From CAZQYC01 sp043746555 (lineage in GTDB: Bacteria; Pseudomonadota; Gammaproteobacteria; Steroidobacterales; Steroidobacteraceae), in assembly GCA_043746555.1 (NCBI GenBank), contig JAYTQU010000247.1, positions 1 through 13,786 on the forward strand: a stretch of DNA of 13,786 bases, written 5' to 3'. The notes under the pieces were generated by a model, which did not search any database, was not told where the DNA came from, and worked only from the letters and a program-made list of their open reading frames with translations. Below, piece after piece: positions 1-7,423 of this stretch (positions are counted from its first letter, which is position 1; every line of letters starts with the position of its first letter). The position numbers were made by a program, and so were the translations under genes.

Positions 1-46
1 CCTGAAAAATACTCACGTACTGCCGTGTACGCTGCGTTTTTTCAGG
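1..46. repeat. Inverted repeat with nested hairpin upstream of gyrA (terminator candidate)
   Basis: CCTGAAAAA at 1-9 is the exact reverse complement of TTTTTCAGG at 38-46, giving a 9-bp outer stem. Inside it, CGTAC (16-20) can pair with GTACG (27-31) around a 6-base loop, and a run of six T follows at 37-42. The inner hairpin plus T-run resembles an intrinsic terminator for a gene left of the window. However, five bases separate stem and T-run, and the outer stem would absorb the T-run. The left edge of the window cuts the context, so the role is open. Confidence 0.35.
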
Positions 47-70
47 CCGTTGCGCCTTGCCCCGCATCGC

Positions 71-102
71 TTGATCCCAACCTGACAAAGTAGAATTAAT
101 TT
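71..102 (+). promoter_or_regulatory. Weak candidate promoter for gyrA
   Basis: TTGATC (71-76) resembles a -35 box and TAGAAT (91-96) a -10 box in the only AT-rich patch before gyrA. The spacer is 14 bases, shorter than the usual 16-18, so the pairing is doubtful. One of the boxes may be real with a different partner. The leader from here to the gyrA ATG at 172 would be about 70 bases. Confidence 0.25.
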
Positions 103-171
103 CGTCGCCGCAAGGCCACTTTTAAGTCGTCATGAAACTCGACCGGACCGCCCGCAAATAAAACGGAAACT

Positions 172-2760
172 ATGGCTGAAATCGCGCGCGAATTACTCCA
201 CGTAAACCTCGAAGACGAAATGCGGAAGTCGTACCTCGATTACGCCATGAGCGTAATCGTGGGACGAGCGCTGCCCGACGTGCGGGATGGTTTGAAGCCG
301 GTCCACCGCCGCGTTTTGTACGCGATGCGCGTCCTCGGCAACGACTGGAACAAGGCTTACAAAAAATCCGCGCGCGTCGTCGGCGACGTGATCGGTAAAT
401 ACCATCCCCATGGCGATACGGCCGTTTACGACACCATGGTGCGAATGGCGCAGCCGTTTTCGATGCGCTACATGCTGATCGACGGCCAAGGTAACTTCGG
501 TTCTGTAGACGGCGATTCCCCCGCCGCGATGCGCTATACGGAAGTGCGCATGTCCAAGCTTGCGCACGAGCTACTGGCGGATATCGATAAGGAAACGGTC
601 GACTTCGGCGCCAACTACGACGAATCTGAAACCGAACCGTTGGTGCTGCCGGCGCGCTTTCCGAATTTGCTCGTCAATGGTCAAACCGGTATCGCGGTCG
701 GCATGGCGACCAATATTCCGCCGCACAATCTGTGCGAAGTGATCGACGCCTGCATTGCATTGATCGACAACCCCGAAACGACGATTCAACAACTTCTACA
801 GATCATCCCGGGCCCAGACTTTCCGACGGCCGGCATCATCAATGGCGCGCAAGAAATTGCGCAGGCCTATGTAACCGGTCGCGGTCGCGTGTACGTGCGC
901 GCGCGCACCAACATCGAAGAAGACGATAAGGGTCGACAAACCATTGTCGTGACCGAACTGCCTTATCAGGTGAATAAGGCGCGACTCATCGAACGCATTG
1001 CCGAATTGGTGCGCGAAAAAATTATCGAAGGCATCTCGCCCGATGGCTTACGCGACGAATCCGACAAGGACGGTATGCGGATCGTCATGGAATTGAAGCG
1101 CGGCGAATTAGCCGACGTGATTTTGAACAACTTGTTCAAACACACGCCAATGCAATCCGTGTTTGGCATCAACATGGTGGCATTGCAGGAAGGTCAGCCC
1201 AAGCTCCTTGGTCTTAAGGAGATGCTCGACGCATTCCTGCGGCATCGTCGTGAAGTGGTCACGCGGCGCACGATATTCGATATTCGCAAGGCTCGCGAAC
1301 GCGCCCATATTTTGGAAGGCTTGACGGTTGCGCTCGCGAACATCGACGATGTCATCGCGACGATCAAAGCGTCGCCGACCGGCGCCGAAGCGAAAGTGGC
1401 GTTGATGAGCCGATTATGGACGTCGGGAAGCGTGCCGGAATTATTGGCGCGCGCCGGCGCAATCTCCGCGCGCGTTGAAAAGTTGTCTGTCGAGTTCGGT
1501 ATCGTTGCAGGCGGCTATCGTCTCTCCGACGAGCAGGCGCAAGCGATTTTGGACATGCGCCTGCAGCGCTTGACCGGATTGGAACAAGACAAGATTACCA
1601 ACGAGTACAAAGAGCTCCTCGCGCAGATTCAAGACCTCGGCGACATTCTTGCCCGCCCGGAGCGTTTGCTTGCAGTCATTCGCGCTGAGCTGCTTGAAAT
1701 TAAAGAGACCTACGGCGATAAACGTCGCACTGAAATCAACGTCGATTACACCGATCTCACCATTGAAGATCTAATCGAACCGCAGGACGTGGTGGTCACG
1801 CTCTCGCACAGCGGTTACGCAAAATCGCAGCCGGTCACCGACTATCAGGCGCAGCGCCGTGGGGGTCGCGGCAAAGCAGCGACAGCGATGAAGGACGAAG
1901 ACTTCGTCGATAAGTTATTCGTCGCGCATTCTCACGACACGTTGCTATGTTTCTCGAGCACCGGCAAACTCTATTGGCTAAAAGTTTACAAAGTGCCGTT
2001 GGCGAGTCGCGGTTCGCGCGGCAAGCCCATTGTCAATTTGTTGCCGCTTGCAGACGGCGAGCGCATCAATGCGCTGTTGCCGATTCACGAATTCGAAGCC
2101 GAGAAGTTTGTGTTCTTCGCCACTGCGCACGGAACGGTAAAGAAAACGTCGCTTGAAGCATTCTCGCGCCCGCGCACGGCGGGCATCATCGCCATCGACC
2201 TGGAACAAGGCGATCGGTTGGTCGGCGTCGAACTCACCGATGGCAAGAAGCATATCGTGCTGTGTTCCAGCGGCGGTAAAGCCATCCGCTTTCACGAAGA
2301 CGATGTACGCGCGATGGGCCGCAACGCCGGTGGCGTGCGCGGTATTCGCGTGAACGAAGAAGGCGAAGGCGAAGGCGAGGCGGCAGACGAAGTCATTTCG
2401 CTGATGGTCGTTAGCGCCGAAGGCGACGACGGATTAATATTGGCCGCCTCCGAACAAGGTTACGGAAAACTCACGTCGATTGCGGAATTCCCGCAGCACG
2501 GTCGCGGCGGTCAGGGCGTCATTGCATTGCAAACCACCGAGCGCAACGGGCGCATGGTCGGCGCGTTGCGCGTGGCGACGGACGATGAAATCATGTTGAT
2601 CAGTTCCAACGGCACACTGGTGCGCACGCCGGTGAGCGATGTCTCCGTTCAAGGACGCAACACGCAAGGCGTGCGTCTGATTCGCCTCGACGAAGGCGAT
2701 CGATTGGTTGGCTTAGAGCGAATTGTGAGCGACGGCGGGGAAGAAGAAAGTGACCAATAA
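172..2760 (+). CDS. gyrA: DNA gyrase subunit A
   Basis: This is the breakage-reunion subunit of the type II topoisomerase (A2B2 with GyrB) that introduces negative supercoils into DNA. It has 862 residues, close to the 875 known for E. coli. The winged-helix/tower/coiled-coil part spans about residues 1-525. The catalytic tyrosine is Y122 in AAMRYTEVRMS, matching E. coli numbering exactly. The quinolone-resistance region reads HPHGDTAVYD, with Thr at 83 and Asp at 87. The GyrA box QRRGGRGK at 561-568 starts the six-bladed C-terminal beta-pinwheel and distinguishes it from ParC, which lacks a full box. A short acidic tail ends the protein. An acidic Glu-Gly insert lies at about 730-736. The start is supported by CGGAA just upstream. 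The gene is separated from serC by 63 bases in which I see no clear promoter or terminator. Confidence 0.98.
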   Translation: MAEIARELLHVNLEDEMRKSYLDYAMSVIVGRALPDVRDGLKPVHRRVLYAMRVLGNDWNKAYKKSARVVGDVIGKYHPHGDTAVYDTMVRMAQPFSMRYMLIDGQGNFGSVDGDSPAAMRYTEVRMSKLAHELLADIDKETVDFGANYDESETEPLVLPARFPNLLVNGQTGIAVGMATNIPPHNLCEVIDACIALIDNPETTIQQLLQIIPGPDFPTAGIINGAQEIAQAYVTGRGRVYVRARTNIEEDDKGRQTIVVTELPYQVNKARLIERIAELVREKIIEGISPDGLRDESDKDGMRIVMELKRGELADVILNNLFKHTPMQSVFGINMVALQEGQPKLLGLKEMLDAFLRHRREVVTRRTIFDIRKARERAHILEGLTVALANIDDVIATIKASPTGAEAKVALMSRLWTSGSVPELLARAGAISARVEKLSVEFGIVAGGYRLSDEQAQAILDMRLQRLTGLEQDKITNEYKELLAQIQDLGDILARPERLLAVIRAELLEIKETYGDKRRTEINVDYTDLTIEDLIEPQDVVVTLSHSGYAKSQPVTDYQAQRRGGRGKAATAMKDEDFVDKLFVAHSHDTLLCFSSTGKLYWLKVYKVPLASRGSRGKPIVNLLPLADGERINALLPIHEFEAEKFVFFATAHGTVKKTSLEAFSRPRTAGIIAIDLEQGDRLVGVELTDGKKHIVLCSSGGKAIRFHEDDVRAMGRNAGGVRGIRVNEEGEGEGEAADEVISLMVVSAEGDDGLILAASEQGYGKLTSIAEFPQHGRGGQGVIALQTTERNGRMVGALRVATDDEIMLISSNGTLVRTPVSDVSVQGRNTQGVRLIRLDEGDRLVGLERIVSDGGEEESDQ
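2359..2376 (+). repeat. Short tandem repeat (GAAGGC)x3 inside gyrA
   Basis: Three perfect copies of GAAGGC encode the Glu-Gly run at residues 730-735, followed by a degenerate fourth unit (GAGGCG). It falls in a loop between blades of the C-terminal pinwheel, where the E. coli protein is several residues shorter as I recall its sequence. The in-frame 6-base unit means copy changes would not break the frame. Confidence 0.7.
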
Positions 2761-2823
2761 GGGATTAGATTGTCATTTTCACGCTCATCGGATTGCACCC
2801 ATTACTTTCACAAAGGTTGAAGA

Positions 2824-3906
2824 ATGAAACGCGCATTTAATTTTAGTCCCGGTCCGGCGATGTTACCGGAAGCAGTACTTAAGCAAGCACAAAAGGAAAT
2901 GCTCGATTGGCGCGGCACGGGCATGTCGGTGATGGAGATGAGCCATCGCGGTAAGGAGTTCATTTCGATTCACGCGCAAGCCGAAAAAGATGTGCGCGAG
3001 TTGCTGAGTGTACCGGCGAACTACAAAGTTCTGTTCATGCAAGGCGGCGCCATCGGCGAAAATGCGATCGTACCGATGAACTTGCTTCGCGGCCACAAGA
3101 GCATCGACTTCATCAACACCGGCGAATGGTCCAAGAAGTCGATTAAGGAAGCGAAAAAATATGCCGCGGTGAATATTGCAGCTAGCGACGAAGCGAATAA
3201 TTTCACACGCATTCCCGAACGCGCAATGTGGAAACTCGATCCAAACGCCGCTTACGTTCACATCTGCTCGAACGAAACGATTGGCGGCGTGCAGTATCAT
3301 TTTACGCCCGATACCGGCAGTGTCCCGTTGGTCGCCGATATGTCGTCCGATATTTTGTCGCGACCGATTGACGTCGCTAAGTACGGTCTAATTTATGGCG
3401 GCGCGCAAAAGAATATGGGGCCGGCGGGCGTCACGCTCTTGATCGTACGAGAAGATCTGATGGGGCAAGCATTACCGGTCACGCCGTCGGCGTTCGACTA
3501 CAAGCAACAAGCTGAAAACGATTCGATGTACAACACGCCGCCGACGTACGCAATCTACATTGCAGGGCTCGTATTTCAGTGGCTTAAGAAGCAAGGCGGG
3601 CTAACGGCCATGGACGTGCATAATCGCAAGAAAGCGGCGTTGATTTACAATTATCTAGACACGACTAAATTTTATTCGAATCCAGTCGCTCGTAACGATC
3701 GTTCGTTAATGAACGTGCCGTTCAAGCTGCCGGACGAAGCACTGGATGAGGCGTTCTTAAAAGGCGCGCAAGCGCTCGACATGTTGCAGCTCAAAGGTCA
3801 CCGATCCGTCGGCGGAATGCGCGCCAGCATTTACAACGCTATGCCGATCGCGGGCGTGGAAGCGCTCGTGGCCTACATGAAAGAGTTCGAGCGGAAAAAC
3901 GGTTGA
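2824..3906 (+). CDS. serC: Phosphoserine aminotransferase
   Basis: A PLP enzyme (fold type I, class V aminotransferase) that converts 3-phosphohydroxypyruvate plus glutamate to phosphoserine plus 2-oxoglutarate. It is step two of serine synthesis and also acts in the PdxB-dependent vitamin B6 route where that exists. The 360 residues match the family length (362 in E. coli). The N-terminus begins MKRAFNFSPGPAMLP; H41-R42 are the substrate-phosphate residues; the Schiff-base lysine is K196 in YGGAQKNMGPAG; GGMRASIYNAM lies near the C-terminus. AAAGG at 2812-2816, seven bases before the ATG, is a good ribosome binding site. It is the first gene of a close-packed block and is followed after 6 bases by serA, the preceding enzyme of the same pathway. 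Confidence 0.98.
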   Translation: MKRAFNFSPGPAMLPEAVLKQAQKEMLDWRGTGMSVMEMSHRGKEFISIHAQAEKDVRELLSVPANYKVLFMQGGAIGENAIVPMNLLRGHKSIDFINTGEWSKKSIKEAKKYAAVNIAASDEANNFTRIPERAMWKLDPNAAYVHICSNETIGGVQYHFTPDTGSVPLVADMSSDILSRPIDVAKYGLIYGGAQKNMGPAGVTLLIVREDLMGQALPVTPSAFDYKQQAENDSMYNTPPTYAIYIAGLVFQWLKKQGGLTAMDVHNRKKAALIYNYLDTTKFYSNPVARNDRSLMNVPFKLPDEALDEAFLKGAQALDMLQLKGHRSVGGMRASIYNAMPIAGVEALVAYMKEFERKNG

Positions 3907-3912
3907 GTTGAA

Positions 3913-5082
3913 ATGTCCTACAAAATTCTCACGCTGAATAACATTTCGATTCGCGGTCTCGAACGCCTGCCGCGGGATCGCTATGAGGTCGCCTCCGAAA
4001 TCGGTCATCCCGATGCCATCATGGTGCGCTCGGCCGACATGCATAAGATGGACATTACTTCCAGCGTGAAAGCAGTGGGCCGAGCAGGTGCGGGCACGAA
4101 CAATGTGCCTGTCGCCGCGTTGAGCAAGCGCGGTGTACCGGTGTTTAACGCACCTGGGGCTAACGCCAACGCAGTGAAAGAACTGGTGATCGCAAGTTTG
4201 TTTCTGGCATCACGAAACATTTGCCAAGCCTGGGCTTACACGCGCGAATTGCAAGGCAGCGATCACGAAGTGGAAGAAGCCGTCGAGAAGGGCAAGAAGA
4301 AATTCGTTGGTTTCGAACTTCCCGGTCGAACGCTCGGCGTGATCGGCTTGGGCGCCATCGGTGTCGAAGTCGCGAACGCCGCGCATGGGCTGGGCATGAG
4401 AGTTCTCGGCTTCGATCCGCAAATCACCGTGCAGCGTGCGTGGCAATTGTCCTCCGGTGTCGAGCAGGCACTATCGCTAGACGATTTGTTCGCGCGCAGC
4501 GACATGATCACCGTGCATGTGCCGCTCGTCGATGCGACGCGTAACTTAGTCAACGCCGCGCGATTGAAACTATTGCGTCTAGGCGGTTCCATTTTGAATT
4601 TCTCGCGCGCCGGCATCGTCGAAGATGCAGCGCTCATCGAAGCGTTGGACAGCGGCAAGGTCGCGAGCTACATCTGCGATTTTCCCACCAACACCAACAA
4701 AGCACACCCGAAAATTATCGCGCTACCGCACTTGGGCGCCTCAACCGAGGAAGCTGAGGAAAACTGCGCCATCATGGTGGCCGACACGCTGCGCGATTTT
4801 CTAGAAAACGGCAACATCAAGAACTCGGTGAATTTTCCGGAGGCAATCATGCCGCGCACACCCGGCACCGGTCGCCTGGTGATTGCCAACGAAAATGTTC
4901 CTAATATGGTCGGGCAGATTTCATCGACATTGGCGGACGCCAAGTTGAATATCGCCGACTTGCTAAATAAGTCGCGCGGCGACTTGGCCTACACTTTGGT
5001 CGACATCGACGGCCCCATTGCAGAAACCATCTCAACCAAAATTCGCGCGGTGCCGGGCGTATTGTCGGTTCGAGTTGTTTGA
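3913..5082 (+). CDS. serA: D-3-phosphoglycerate dehydrogenase, short type with C-terminal ACT domain
   Basis: Oxidises 3-phosphoglycerate to 3-phosphohydroxypyruvate with NAD, the first committed step of serine synthesis. It has 389 residues. The substrate-binding half comes from residues 1-100 and 290-310. A Rossmann domain spans about 100-290 with GLGAIG at 145-150 and D168 after beta-2, as expected for NAD preference. The catalytic R232 (FSRAGIVE) and H273 (LPHLGAST) are present. The acid found at E269 in E. coli SerA aligns with N260 here (CDFPTNTN). An ACT domain covers about 319-389; N328 and N347 align with the E. coli serine-binding N346 and N364, while the histidine (H344) aligns with N326, so serine feedback is plausible but unproven. 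The overall sequence resembles the short SerA class of Firmicutes and Bacteroidetes more than E. coli SerA. Its place directly after serC supports the assignment. Confidence 0.93.
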   Translation: MSYKILTLNNISIRGLERLPRDRYEVASEIGHPDAIMVRSADMHKMDITSSVKAVGRAGAGTNNVPVAALSKRGVPVFNAPGANANAVKELVIASLFLASRNICQAWAYTRELQGSDHEVEEAVEKGKKKFVGFELPGRTLGVIGLGAIGVEVANAAHGLGMRVLGFDPQITVQRAWQLSSGVEQALSLDDLFARSDMITVHVPLVDATRNLVNAARLKLLRLGGSILNFSRAGIVEDAALIEALDSGKVASYICDFPTNTNKAHPKIIALPHLGASTEEAEENCAIMVADTLRDFLENGNIKNSVNFPEAIMPRTPGTGRLVIANENVPNMVGQISSTLADAKLNIADLLNKSRGDLAYTLVDIDGPIAETISTKIRAVPGVLSVRVV

Positions 5083-5085
5083 GAG
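5081..5085 (+). promoter_or_regulatory. Ribosome binding site supporting the pheA GTG start
   Basis: GAGAG overlaps the serA TGA stop (5080-5082) and lies six bases before the GTG at 5092. There is no ATG, GTG or TTG in frame between 5092 and the first helix of the chorismate mutase domain, so this site decides the pheA start. Stop and start are nine bases apart, which suggests translational coupling. Confidence 0.5.
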
Positions 5086-5091
5086 ATCGTC

Positions 5092-6282
5092 GTGACGCGT
5101 AGGCTCTCCGGCAAAGTCGCAGGCAAAGTCGCAGGTAAAGCGCCTAGACCATTCGCAGGAAAGACCCGGCGAATCGGCAAGGATATCAATTCAATCCGGC
5201 GGCATATCGACGCACTCGATACGCAACTGCAAGCGCTTATTAGCGAACGCGCGCGCATCGTGCATGACGTAGGCGCCGCGAAGCGTGCCGCCAATTCGAA
5301 CCAATCCGCCAACACCCTCGACTACTATCGTCCGGAACGCGAAGCGGAAGTATTGCGCAACGTAATCGAGCGCAACAAGAAAAATGGTCGACCACTGCGC
5401 GACGAAGAGATGGTGCGATTGTTTCGCGAGATCATGTCGGCGTGCCTGGCGCAGCAAGAACCGTTGAAAGTGGGATTCTTGGGACCGGAAGGCACGTTCA
5501 CGCAACAAGCCGTACTCAAACATTTCGGCCATTCGGCGCGAGCGTTGCCTCTGCCGACCATTGCCGAAGTATTCTACGAAGTGCAATCGGGACACGCGGA
5601 TTTCGGCGTCGTACCGGTAGAGAACTCCACCGAAGGCACCGTGAATCACACGCTCGATATGTTTTTGAATTCGCCTCTCAAGATTTGCGGCGAAATCGAA
5701 TTGCGCATTCATCAGAACTTGATCGGCAAGAGGTTGTCGCTCGACGCCATTAAGCGAGTTGTATCGCACCAGCAATCGCTGGCGCAATGTCGCGGCTGGC
5801 TCGACGAACATCTGCCGCACGCCGAACGCATCGCAGTTAGCAGTAACGGCGAAGCGGCGCGACGTGCGCGCGACGAAGACGGCACGGCCGCAATTGCCGG
5901 ATCGGTCGCGGCGGAAATCTATAACCTTGAAGTCATCGAACCGAACATCGAAGACCGCGAAGACAACACCACGCGCTTTTTAGCGATCGGACGAAAAGTG
6001 TTTGGCGCGAGCGGTAAAGACAAAACGAGCCTAATGATCACCGGTGGCGATACGCAATCGCCCGGCGCACTGTACAAATTATTGGAACCGTTTGCGCGCA
6101 AAGGCATCAGCTTATCGAGGATCGAATCTCGGCCTTCGCATAAGAAGAAATGGGACTATGTGTTCTTTATCGACGTCGAGGGACACGTCGATACGCAGCC
6201 GCTCAAAGAAGTGCTCGCGGAAATCAAGAAACATTCTCTGTTCTTGCGCGTGCTCGGATCGTATCCCGCCGCGGTCCTATGA
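5092..6282 (+). CDS. pheA: Bifunctional chorismate mutase / prephenate dehydratase (P-protein)
   Basis: Converts chorismate to prephenate and then to phenylpyruvate, the phenylalanine branch. It has 396 residues with a GTG start. Residues 1-33 are a basic, Gly-Lys-rich extension built partly from a tandem repeat. An AroQ-type chorismate mutase spans about 34-122; R36, R53, K64 and the R83-E84 pair align with E. coli R11, R28, K39 and R51-E52. Prephenate dehydratase spans about 126-305, opening with VGFLGPEGTFTQQA and carrying the T294-R295-F296 catalytic motif. The C-terminal ACT domain (about 311-396) has GALYKLL (325-331) and ESRP (345-348), which bind phenylalanine for feedback inhibition in the family. 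It follows serA by 9 bases, in the same frame, and its TGA overlaps the hisC ATG (ATGA). Confidence 0.97.
   Translation: MTRRLSGKVAGKVAGKAPRPFAGKTRRIGKDINSIRRHIDALDTQLQALISERARIVHDVGAAKRAANSNQSANTLDYYRPEREAEVLRNVIERNKKNGRPLRDEEMVRLFREIMSACLAQQEPLKVGFLGPEGTFTQQAVLKHFGHSARALPLPTIAEVFYEVQSGHADFGVVPVENSTEGTVNHTLDMFLNSPLKICGEIELRIHQNLIGKRLSLDAIKRVVSHQQSLAQCRGWLDEHLPHAERIAVSSNGEAARRARDEDGTAAIAGSVAAEIYNLEVIEPNIEDREDNTTRFLAIGRKVFGASGKDKTSLMITGGDTQSPGALYKLLEPFARKGISLSRIESRPSHKKKWDYVFFIDVEGHVDTQPLKEVLAEIKKHSLFLRVLGSYPAAVL
5110..5141 (+). repeat. 12-base tandem repeat in the pheA 5' end
   Basis: The unit GGCAAAGTCGCA occurs twice exactly (5110-5121 and 5122-5133), followed by a partial, one-mismatch third copy (5134-5141). 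It encodes GKVA-GKVA-GKA at residues 7-17, ahead of the chorismate mutase domain. The unit is a multiple of three, so copy-number change would keep the frame. Confidence 0.85.
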
Positions 6283-7400
6283 ATGCGAAAGCGGAATTGG
6301 CGCAGTTGGCGACCTCGGCTGTTCGACAGATTGCGCCGTATATTCCCGGCAAGCCAATCGACGAGTTGGAACGCGAATACGGCGTGTCCAACATCATCAA
6401 ATTGGCGTCGAATGAAAATCCATTGGGACCCGGACCGCGTGCGATTGCGGCCATACAAAAAACTGCAAACGACGTTGGCTTGTATCCCGACGGCAATGGC
6501 TTTCAACTCAAGCAGGCGTTAGCGAAACGTCATCACTGCTCGCTCGATTGCATTACGCTCGGCAACGGTTCCAACGATGTGTTGTCGTTGCTGGCCGAAG
6601 CGTTTCTAACGCCGGAAACGCAGGCGGTGTATTCGCAGTACTCGTTCGCGGTGTATCCGATCGTCGTGCAGGCAACAGGCGCGATAGCACGGGTCGCGCC
6701 AGCGTTGAAAGATGACGCTATCATGCCCTTGGGGCACGACCTCGATGCGATGAGCAAACTCGTCGATTCGCAAACGCGATTGGTGTTTGTCGCGAATCCA
6801 AATAATCCCACCGGCACGTGGGTGGAATCCGCACTAAAAGATTTTGTCGCCTCCTTGCCGAACAACACGTTGGTCGTGATCGACGAAGCGTACATCGAGT
6901 ATGCCACCGAACCGAAATTCCCAAATGCGAGCTTATGGCTCGACGAATTCCCTAATCTCGTGGTGACCCGCACGTTTTCGAAGGCGTTTGGGCTTGCCGG
7001 CGCGCGAGTCGGCTATGCGCTCTCGCACCCGGAAGTCGCGAATATGCTGAACCGCGTGCGGCAACCTTTCAACGTGAGTTCGCTGGCGTTAGCCGCGGCG
7101 GTCGCGGCGCTGGAGGATACCGAACACTTAACGAAGTCGATCACGATGAATCGCGATGGACTGCGACAGCTCGTTGCCGGCTTCGATGAACTCAAGATTC
7201 GACATTACCCATCGGCCGGTAACTTTGTGTTGATCGATTGCGGTAAACCGGCGGCTACAATTTACGAAAATCTGTTGCGGTCGGGCATCATCGTTCGTCC
7301 GGTGGCGAATTACGGATTGCCGAATCATCTACGCATCACCATCGGTAGGCGCGAACAAAACGAGCGCTTGCTTGTCGCGTTCGCCAACCAAACTTTATAG
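6279..7400 (+). CDS. hisC: Histidinol-phosphate / aromatic aminotransferase
   Basis: A PLP aminotransferase (fold type I, HisC subgroup) that transaminates imidazole-acetol phosphate in histidine synthesis. Copies in this pheA-aroA context (hisC2 in Pseudomonas) are thought to act also, or mainly, on phenylpyruvate or prephenate. It has 373 residues from ATG 6279, which overlaps the pheA stop as ATGA. The reading frame is open further upstream to an ATG at 6150, but that would overlap pheA by 130 bases and add residues foreign to the family. Motifs are KLASNENPLGPGP (41-53), NPNNPTG (173-179), the Schiff-base lysine K235 in TFSKAFGLAGARVGY, and R352 in LRITIG for the substrate carboxylate. 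There is no second hisC or other histidine gene here, so histidine versus aromatic role cannot be settled from the window. Confidence 0.94.
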   Translation: MNAKAELAQLATSAVRQIAPYIPGKPIDELEREYGVSNIIKLASNENPLGPGPRAIAAIQKTANDVGLYPDGNGFQLKQALAKRHHCSLDCITLGNGSNDVLSLLAEAFLTPETQAVYSQYSFAVYPIVVQATGAIARVAPALKDDAIMPLGHDLDAMSKLVDSQTRLVFVANPNNPTGTWVESALKDFVASLPNNTLVVIDEAYIEYATEPKFPNASLWLDEFPNLVVTRTFSKAFGLAGARVGYALSHPEVANMLNRVRQPFNVSSLALAAAVAALEDTEHLTKSITMNRDGLRQLVAGFDELKIRHYPSAGNFVLIDCGKPAATIYENLLRSGIIVRPVANYGLPNHLRITIGRREQNERLLVAFANQTL

Positions 7401-7423
7401 ATTTTCGCCACGCTCAGTTCCTC

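Noticed and set aside
2761..2823. Promoter or terminator between gyrA and serC
   Set aside because: TTGTCA (2770-2775) and TTGCAC (2793-2798) have no matching -10 partner and no stable hairpin is visible.
5191..5820. 209-codon minus-strand open frame opposite pheA
   Set aside because: Shadow of a clearly functional pheA; no motif and no independent signals.
6150..6278. Upstream extension of hisC to an earlier ATG
   Set aside because: It would overlap the conserved ACT domain of pheA by 130 bases. The ATG at 6279 matches the HisC N-terminus and forms an ATGA junction.
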